Below, piece after piece: positions 59,431 to 64,000 of a stretch of DNA of 64,000 nt (positions are counted from its first letter, which is position 1; every line of letters begins with the position of its first letter). The notes beneath the pieces were generated by a model. It was not told where the DNA came from and searched no databases. It saw only the letters and a program-made list of their open reading frames with translations. Made by a program: the position numbers and the translations under genes. The stretch comes from Neiella marina (lineage in GTDB: Bacteria > Pseudomonadota > Gammaproteobacteria > Enterobacterales > Neiellaceae), in assembly GCF_002165625.1 (NCBI RefSeq), contig NZ_NGNS01000013.1, positions 57,658 through 121,657 on the forward strand. The letters are read 5' to 3'.

Positions 59431-60185
59431 TGTCGGGTGAGCTGGTGCATTGGCACAGCCAATCGTCGGGGGTCAGCATCGTCGGCGCAACTCATCAAGG
59501 GTTGTGCCGCGACAACAATGAAGACAACTTTGCCGCCGCAGCAGATCAAGGCATCGTCTTAGTAGCAGATGGCATTGGCGGTCATAGCGCCGGTGAAATG
59601 GCTGCGGCAATTGCGACCCATGAAACATTCACCGCATTGCGCCAACAAGTCGATGGCAATCAAGCGATCGCCAATGCGCATCAACACATTTGTTATCACG
59701 CTCAACACGATGTTCGACTGAAAAACATGGGCGCAACCGTCGTCTGTGCCACTCTTCGGCCCGCTGAGTTCACTATTCATTGGCTTGGTGACAGCAGAGC
59801 ATACTTGCTGCCCAAAGATAACACCCAACTGATTCAATTAACGACAGATCACACCCTGTGGGAGCAACTACGCCAACAAGGGCAAGACGTTGATAACTCA
59901 TCCGCCAAGCGGCAATATGGTCACATTCTAACTTCTGCGCTCGGTGCCAGCCAATTCCAACCCAACCATATCGAGCAGATGAATCACCCTTGGCAGTCGG
60001 GTGATATCCTCATACTTTGCTCTGATGGCTTGTCAGACATGCTATCTGGCAATCAAATCAGTAATCTCATTGTCACTGCTAAAACCACTGCAATTGCATT
60101 AGAGCGACTACTGCAAGCTTCATTAGCTGCCGGCGGGCATGACAATATCACCATTGTTGTGGCGCAAAATCATAGCGACCATTAG
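59430..60185 (+). CDS. PP2C-type Ser/Thr protein phosphatase
   Basis: 251 residues, no signal or membrane segment: cytoplasmic. PPM metal-binding motifs are intact: RDNNEDNF, VADGIGGHSAGE, HWLGDSRAYLL, LCSDGLSDML and GGHDNITIVV. It starts on the last base of the GH3 stop and is the final gene of the five-gene unit, so it most likely reverses phosphorylation by the kinase at the head of the operon. Confidence 0.93.
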   Translation: MSGELVHWHSQSSGVSIVGATHQGLCRDNNEDNFAAAADQGIVLVADGIGGHSAGEMAAAIATHETFTALRQQVDGNQAIANAHQHICYHAQHDVRLKNMGATVVCATLRPAEFTIHWLGDSRAYLLPKDNTQLIQLTTDHTLWEQLRQQGQDVDNSSAKRQYGHILTSALGASQFQPNHIEQMNHPWQSGDILILCSDGLSDMLSGNQISNLIVTAKTTAIALERLLQASLAAGGHDNITIVVAQNHSDH

Positions 60186-60215
60186 CCTCGTCTAAAATCT
60201 GTACCATACTTACAG

Positions 60216-60235
60216 TTCATTCACATAATGAATAA
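60216..60235. repeat. palindromic repeat copy 1, before lysR
   Basis: TTCATT-CACAT-AATGAA plus TAA. A dyad just 5 bases before the LysR start, inside its leader, where an autoregulatory or operon operator could sit. It matches copy 2 at 61131-61150 in 18 of 20 bases. Confidence 0.5.
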
Positions 60236-60240
60236 CCAAT

Positions 60241-61146
60241 ATGTCACTGCACCTAGAGGATGCCCGATTATTCATTGCCGTTGTCGACTGCGGCAGCATT
60301 ACTGCTGCATCTGAAGTATTGGATATTCCCCAGCCAACCGTCAGCCGGCGAATAAAAAACCTCGAGCAACATGTTGGCTTGCGGTTATTTGAGCGGGCTG
60401 GCCGTTCAATCAAGTTATCTAATTTTGGTCATCAATTTCTCGCCCACTGCCAACGTATTGACGCGGCGGTCAACGACGCCGAATCCTTCGCTGAGGTAAG
60501 CAAAAACAAACCGTCAGGTCGGTTAGAGATCGAGGCGCCATATCTGGCAATCGAAATGATGCTTGAACACTTGGTACCGGACTTTTGCAGCCAATATCCA
60601 GATATCGAACTGATCTTTACTACCATTACGGCTGAGCACCACAAGATGCCATTAAAAGGAGATATTCGGCTTGGGGTTGCAGCCCTGATTGACGAGCAAT
60701 TAGTCAGTCGTCAGTATTACAGTTATGATTTTTGCTTCTTTGCTGCTCCCAAACTCATTGCTCGCTATGGTATGCCCAAGCACCCAAGTGAACTTGCCAA
60801 TTACCCATGTATTGGTTTTCCGGCACAATACCGCGATCTTGTTGATTGGCGCTATCGGGAATCAGGAAAAGAACACATCATTGACATCAAACCAACGGTG
60901 ACAGTCGATCACGTATCTTTGATGACCATACCTGCGATTTCGGGGTTGGGCGTCATCATGTCTACTATTCCGGTATTGTCGTCACACCTGAAACGCGGAG
61001 CTCTGGTGCCATTATTTAATGGTCAATACGGATACAGCCGAACAATTAACATTTGCTACCGCTCTAGAACCATGCAGCCATTGCGAGAAAAAGTATTCAT
61101 TAACGAATTACTCAGGCATCTTGCTCAAGAATCATTCACAAAATGA
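60241..61146 (+). CDS. LysR family transcriptional regulator
   Basis: 301 residues. N-terminal winged helix: LEDARLFIAVVDCGSITAASEVLDIPQPTVSRRIKNLEQHVGLRLFER; then a linker and a periplasmic-binding-like effector domain. It lies 55 bases after the PP2C gene on the same strand, unlike most LysR regulators, which are divergent from their targets. Near-identical palindromes sit at both of its ends. Plausible controller of the kinase-GH3 operon, but no direct evidence. Confidence 0.9.
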   Translation: MSLHLEDARLFIAVVDCGSITAASEVLDIPQPTVSRRIKNLEQHVGLRLFERAGRSIKLSNFGHQFLAHCQRIDAAVNDAESFAEVSKNKPSGRLEIEAPYLAIEMMLEHLVPDFCSQYPDIELIFTTITAEHHKMPLKGDIRLGVAALIDEQLVSRQYYSYDFCFFAAPKLIARYGMPKHPSELANYPCIGFPAQYRDLVDWRYRESGKEHIIDIKPTVTVDHVSLMTIPAISGLGVIMSTIPVLSSHLKRGALVPLFNGQYGYSRTINICYRSRTMQPLREKVFINELLRHLAQESFTK

Positions 61147-61150
61147 ATAA
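61131..61150. repeat. palindromic repeat copy 2, at the end of lysR
   Basis: ATCATT-CACAA-AATGAA plus TAA. It spans the lysR stop codon and matches copy 1 in 18 of 20 bases. A second dyad, TTATCCA/TGGATAA (61171-61177, 61191-61197), follows at the start of the GGDEF gene. Confidence 0.5.
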
Positions 61151-61196
61151 ACTGATGCACTGAGCATTATTTATCCAATGCCTACTTATCTGGATA

Positions 61197-63233
61197 ATGC
61201 CAACCTACTTTCGTCACTCGGTTGGAACCAGCATGAATTCAGTTCATCGCAAACATAATGAAGCCATGCTGCCGTTTTGCAGTAGCCTGAGGCCCAAACT
61301 CTGGCCAATCATCGCAGGTATTTTCTCGGCTTTAGCATTACTGCTGTTAGCATTGACACAGTATCAACGTCAGCAACTAATTGAACAGCAGACCATGGCA
61401 ATTTCGGAAAATGCCAAGGTCACGCAACAACTGCTCGGCAAACTGTTTTTTGACCAACTAGCCCACTTAGAAAACACCACTCGCCTGTTGGCCACTCAAG
61501 ATTATCTGCAACAATTTGCGAGTCTAAAAGCTGGACATGAGCGAAACCTGATGCAACGGCAAATTGAGTCCATGTGGATTCGACAAACCGAGGGTTGGGA
61601 GAAATTTCTGCAAGTCCGCTTTATTGATCTTTCTGGTAATGAAGTCATTCGCATCAACTATGACCCAAAAGCGGATCGCTCGTCGGTTGCCGAGCGGCTG
61701 CAATTCAAAGGTACGCGACCCTATTTCTTAAATGCTGCCATGCTGGGCAACAGTGAGGTAGGACTGTCCATCTTTGATTTAGAGCAAGAGCACAACGACT
61801 ACGTCAAACCCTACTTGATCGCAGCACGCTTTGTTACGCCAGTTGTTAATGCCAATGGTGTCAGGTCTGGCTATTTAGTGGTCAATCTCAATATAGCGGA
61901 GTTACTCAGTGAATTCCGCCATCATCAAAGCATGACCGGTCTTGAACTCGATATCCTATCAACATCCGGCCATTACATTTACACGGCTCAGCCAGAGCTA
62001 TCATTTGGCCATATTCTACCCGAGCGCGCTCACTGGTCGTTGGCACAAATGAACCCAGAACTCTGGCATGCCATCACAACCAAAGCGCACAGTGGTCATT
62101 TCTCGGGAACTGACTTACACGCTGCGTTTTCACCCTTAACCATCCTGCCAGATGCCAACACTAAGGTCGATCAGCACGAGTTTATTTTGCTGACTCGCTT
62201 TGATGACGCTGTCGTCATGCAAGCCATTCAATCGTCACTTGATCAAATCAACAACAAAAGCTTGATCGCATTGTTCGTGCTGTTTGGACTCAGCGTTTGG
62301 ATCGCCACTTGGGTACAAAAAGCCTGGACCCAGAAGAACGCTAAGCGGCTGATGCTTCATGCTGCCAACGGCATGGCTGCAGCGATCATGACCGATGCGA
62401 ACCGGCAAATCATCGCCATCAACCAGATGTTTACCGCACTGTTAGGTTACAAAGCCGATGAAGTACTTGGTAAAAAGCCAGTGATGTTCCGCTCTGGCTT
62501 GCAGAGCGCCGATAGCATTAGTGCCATGAAAAACCAGCTAATGTCTGCTGGTCACTGGCGTGGCGAACTGACTTACCGCGCCAAATCAGGACAAATACTG
62601 ACGACGATGCAAGAAATTACCGCAATCTATTGGAACTCAAGATCGAAAACACCGGATTACTACATTGCAAGTTTTGTCGATATTTCTGCCCAGAAAAAAC
62701 TGGAACAGCAACTGAGGGTCCAGTCGGTCACCGACTCTTTAACTGGCGCTTTTAATCGTCGCCGTTTTGATGATGAATTCGAGCGACTACTGCAAAACAG
62801 TTTGCGCTACCCGAATAGCACTTTCACACTGGCATTGGTCGACCTAGACCACTTTAAACAAATCAACGATAGCTACGGCCATGACACTGGCGATTCGGTA
62901 TTAATCGAGTTTGTCAGCTTAGTCTCTCAAGTACTGAGAAACACGGACTTTATGGGCAGAATCGGCGGCGAAGAATTTGGCATACTATTGCCCTTTACCG
63001 ATGCCGAAGGCGCCCACATTGTGATGGAGCGCATTCGTGAGACGATTGAAAATAACATGACAAGCCCCGCAGTTACTTGCAGTATTGGTCTTGTACAACA
63101 CGCGGATCAGCTATGCGTCAAAGACATCTATCAAGCCGCAGATACGGCGTTGTATCTAGCGAAAACCACGGGGCGAAACAAAACGATTGTTCACCAGATG
63201 ATGACTGCAGTGCAGCAGTCACAATGCCGCTGA
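61197..63233 (+). CDS. membrane sensor-PAS-GGDEF diguanylate cyclase
   Basis: 678 residues. Membrane helix (about 38-58), periplasmic dCache-type sensor, second helix (about 358-376), PAS domain (about 380-500) and a C-terminal GGDEF domain with intact GGEEF (590-594) and I-site RxxD (581-584) five residues before it. It should make cyclic di-GMP with product inhibition. No EAL domain. The start is uncertain: ATG 61197, 61233 and 61266 are all possible. Same strand as lysR, 50 bases on. Confidence 0.9.
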   Translation: MPTYFRHSVGTSMNSVHRKHNEAMLPFCSSLRPKLWPIIAGIFSALALLLLALTQYQRQQLIEQQTMAISENAKVTQQLLGKLFFDQLAHLENTTRLLATQDYLQQFASLKAGHERNLMQRQIESMWIRQTEGWEKFLQVRFIDLSGNEVIRINYDPKADRSSVAERLQFKGTRPYFLNAAMLGNSEVGLSIFDLEQEHNDYVKPYLIAARFVTPVVNANGVRSGYLVVNLNIAELLSEFRHHQSMTGLELDILSTSGHYIYTAQPELSFGHILPERAHWSLAQMNPELWHAITTKAHSGHFSGTDLHAAFSPLTILPDANTKVDQHEFILLTRFDDAVVMQAIQSSLDQINNKSLIALFVLFGLSVWIATWVQKAWTQKNAKRLMLHAANGMAAAIMTDANRQIIAINQMFTALLGYKADEVLGKKPVMFRSGLQSADSISAMKNQLMSAGHWRGELTYRAKSGQILTTMQEITAIYWNSRSKTPDYYIASFVDISAQKKLEQQLRVQSVTDSLTGAFNRRRFDDEFERLLQNSLRYPNSTFTLALVDLDHFKQINDSYGHDTGDSVLIEFVSLVSQVLRNTDFMGRIGGEEFGILLPFTDAEGAHIVMERIRETIENNMTSPAVTCSIGLVQHADQLCVKDIYQAADTALYLAKTTGRNKTIVHQMMTAVQQSQCR

Positions 63234-63260
63234 CAGTCACAACTACGGGCAAAACTGGCG

Positions 63261-63764
63261 TTATAAGCGCCAGTTGTACGTTAGCGTTAATGTCTCGGTG
63301 CCGGGGTTTTCATCGCCAATACTGGCATTAGATATGTGACCAAACTCCAAGCGCCAAAAGCCTGATGGCTGCGAACCATAATTAACGAAGATTCGAGAAT
63401 AAAATTCCAAGTGGTGACCAAGGGTATCGCGATCACTATGATAGCCAACCACATTACCGAAGCCCCACGCCCAGCGTTCTGACAACTCGAACTCCTTGAG
63501 CCAACCGCCGGCCAAATAGTACTCCCCATCTTCGCTCAACATACCGAGGACCGTTGGCCTGATTCCCCACAATGGATCATATTCGGCAAATTCATAGGCG
63601 CTCTGGATGTAGTAGATATCCATATTATCGAGCGCTTCCCAAACGCCGCCACCAAATGCAAATCGATTCTGATCTGATTGCTCCGCAGTCACTTGCTGCT
63701 CAACAGCTATCACCTCAACACTTACCAACCAAGCTAGTACCATTACGGCCCATAAATAGCGCAC
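63261..63764 (-). CDS. PagL-like lipid A 3-O-deacylase (acyloxyacyl hydrolase family)
   Basis: 167 residues from GTG 63764, chosen for GGAG 8 bases upstream and because it begins a clean signal peptide (VRYLWAVMVLAWLVSVEVIA). The mature protein alternates polar/hydrophobic residues like a small beta-barrel. The C-terminal LEFGHISNASIGDENPGTETLTLTY carries the PagL His-Ser pair (GHISN) and NPG. PagL removes an acyl chain from lipid A in the outer membrane. Converges on the GGDEF gene. Confidence 0.82.
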   Translation of the reverse strand: MRYLWAVMVLAWLVSVEVIAVEQQVTAEQSDQNRFAFGGGVWEALDNMDIYYIQSAYEFAEYDPLWGIRPTVLGMLSEDGEYYLAGGWLKEFELSERWAWGFGNVVGYHSDRDTLGHHLEFYSRIFVNYGSQPSGFWRLEFGHISNASIGDENPGTETLTLTYNWRL

Positions 63765-63896
63765 TACACAATCTCCATATTTTTCTAATAATAATGAGTA
63801 CATACAAAAATTAGTCCAGATTCATGAAGTTGCACAAGAGTCGCGAGGCTAATCGGAAAAATTATGAGCCGGAATCAAAAAAGCCACCCTGATGGG

Positions 63897-64000
63897 CTGT
63901 CTCTTATACACAAATCCCCGCTAAGCAATTGGCGGGGATTTTTTTGAACTTTTTCCGTTAACTTCGATCTGATCTCCACACTACTTTTTGGGGAGTATCA
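63897..64000. mobile_element. terminal inverted repeat and edge of an IS50/IS4-type insertion sequence (cut by window)
   Basis: CTGTCTCTTATACACAAAT (63897-63915) matches the IS50 outside end CTGACTCTTATACACAAGT in 17 of 19 bases. Right after it is a hairpin with T-run (CCCCGC/GCGGGG, about 63916-63945), as found inside IS ends to block read-in. CCTGATGGG (63888-63896) would be the 9-base target copy. No transposase is visible before the window ends. Confidence 0.5.
63914..63946 (+). terminator. terminator hairpin inside the IS-like end
   Basis: AATCCCCGC, an 11-base loop region, then GCGGGGATT and a run of T. Strong rho-independent form reading rightward. Confidence 0.75.

Noticed and set aside
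53605..60185. Kinase/PP2C pair as part of a type VI secretion system (PpkA/PppA)
   Set aside because: No T6SS structural genes (tss, hcp, vgrG) are in the window, and the companions are metabolic enzymes.
63897..63915. Library adapter (Tn5 mosaic end) contamination
   Set aside because: Two mismatches to the 19-base mosaic end and a natural-looking terminator follow; kept as a caveat rather than the main reading.

Overview
The window looks like chromosome of a marine-type gammaproteobacterium, most likely Alteromonadales or a near relative. This rests on gene order shared with E. coli, Shewanella and Vibrio: recR-htpG-adk-hemH; yffB-dapE-DUF2897; bamC-dapA-bcp-perM-bepA-arsC-hda-purM-purN; yafJ next to fadE; and dnaQ/rnhA-methyltransferase-gloB-mltD. 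The genus cannot be fixed from the sequence alone.

Layout. 0-12.5 kb: small lipoprotein, MAPEG protein, hemH, an S9 peptidase with a 22-residue lipoprotein inserted beside adk, then htpG (with a heat-shock-type promoter), recR and a 3-hydroxyisobutyryl-CoA hydrolase-like gene. At 9.4-10.8 kb are two AT-rich-looking genes separated and flanked by attC-like sites, resembling integron cassettes without an integrase in view. DUF3025 and an RlmJ-like gene follow. 12.6-20.4 kb: a KefB-type antiporter, a lone crr, modABC behind a hairpin-rich leader, then yffB-dapE-M15 peptidase-DUF2897. 20.4-34.9 kb: conserved envelope, lysine, purine and redox housekeeping genes, ending in yafJ and fadE. 35.2-35.8 kb: a hairpin-rich element and three tRNA-Asp genes. 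35.9-46.8 kb: TIGR03503 protein, dnaQ, rnhA, methyltransferase, gloB, two lytic transglycosylases, a YjiH-family transporter and a DUF4397 lipoprotein. 46.9-53.2 kb: metY, and a TetR-controlled two-gene RND efflux operon with a clear operator.

53.2-61.1 kb is the most unusual part. Five genes are packed with overlapping or touching stop/start codons: a receptor-like Ser/Thr kinase (periplasmic sensor first, kinase domain last), an exported alpha/beta hydrolase, a muconate-lactonizing/N-acylamino-acid-racemase-type enolase, a GH3-family acyl-adenylating amide synthetase, and a PP2C phosphatase. A LysR regulator flanked by near-identical palindromes follows, then a sensor-PAS-GGDEF diguanylate cyclase. 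I infer a signalling-controlled pathway that makes, isomerises and cleaves acyl-amino-acid (or similar amide) conjugates; the substrates are unknown.

The window ends with a PagL-like lipid A deacylase and, from 63897, a sequence matching the outer end of an IS50/IS4-type insertion sequence that runs out of the window.
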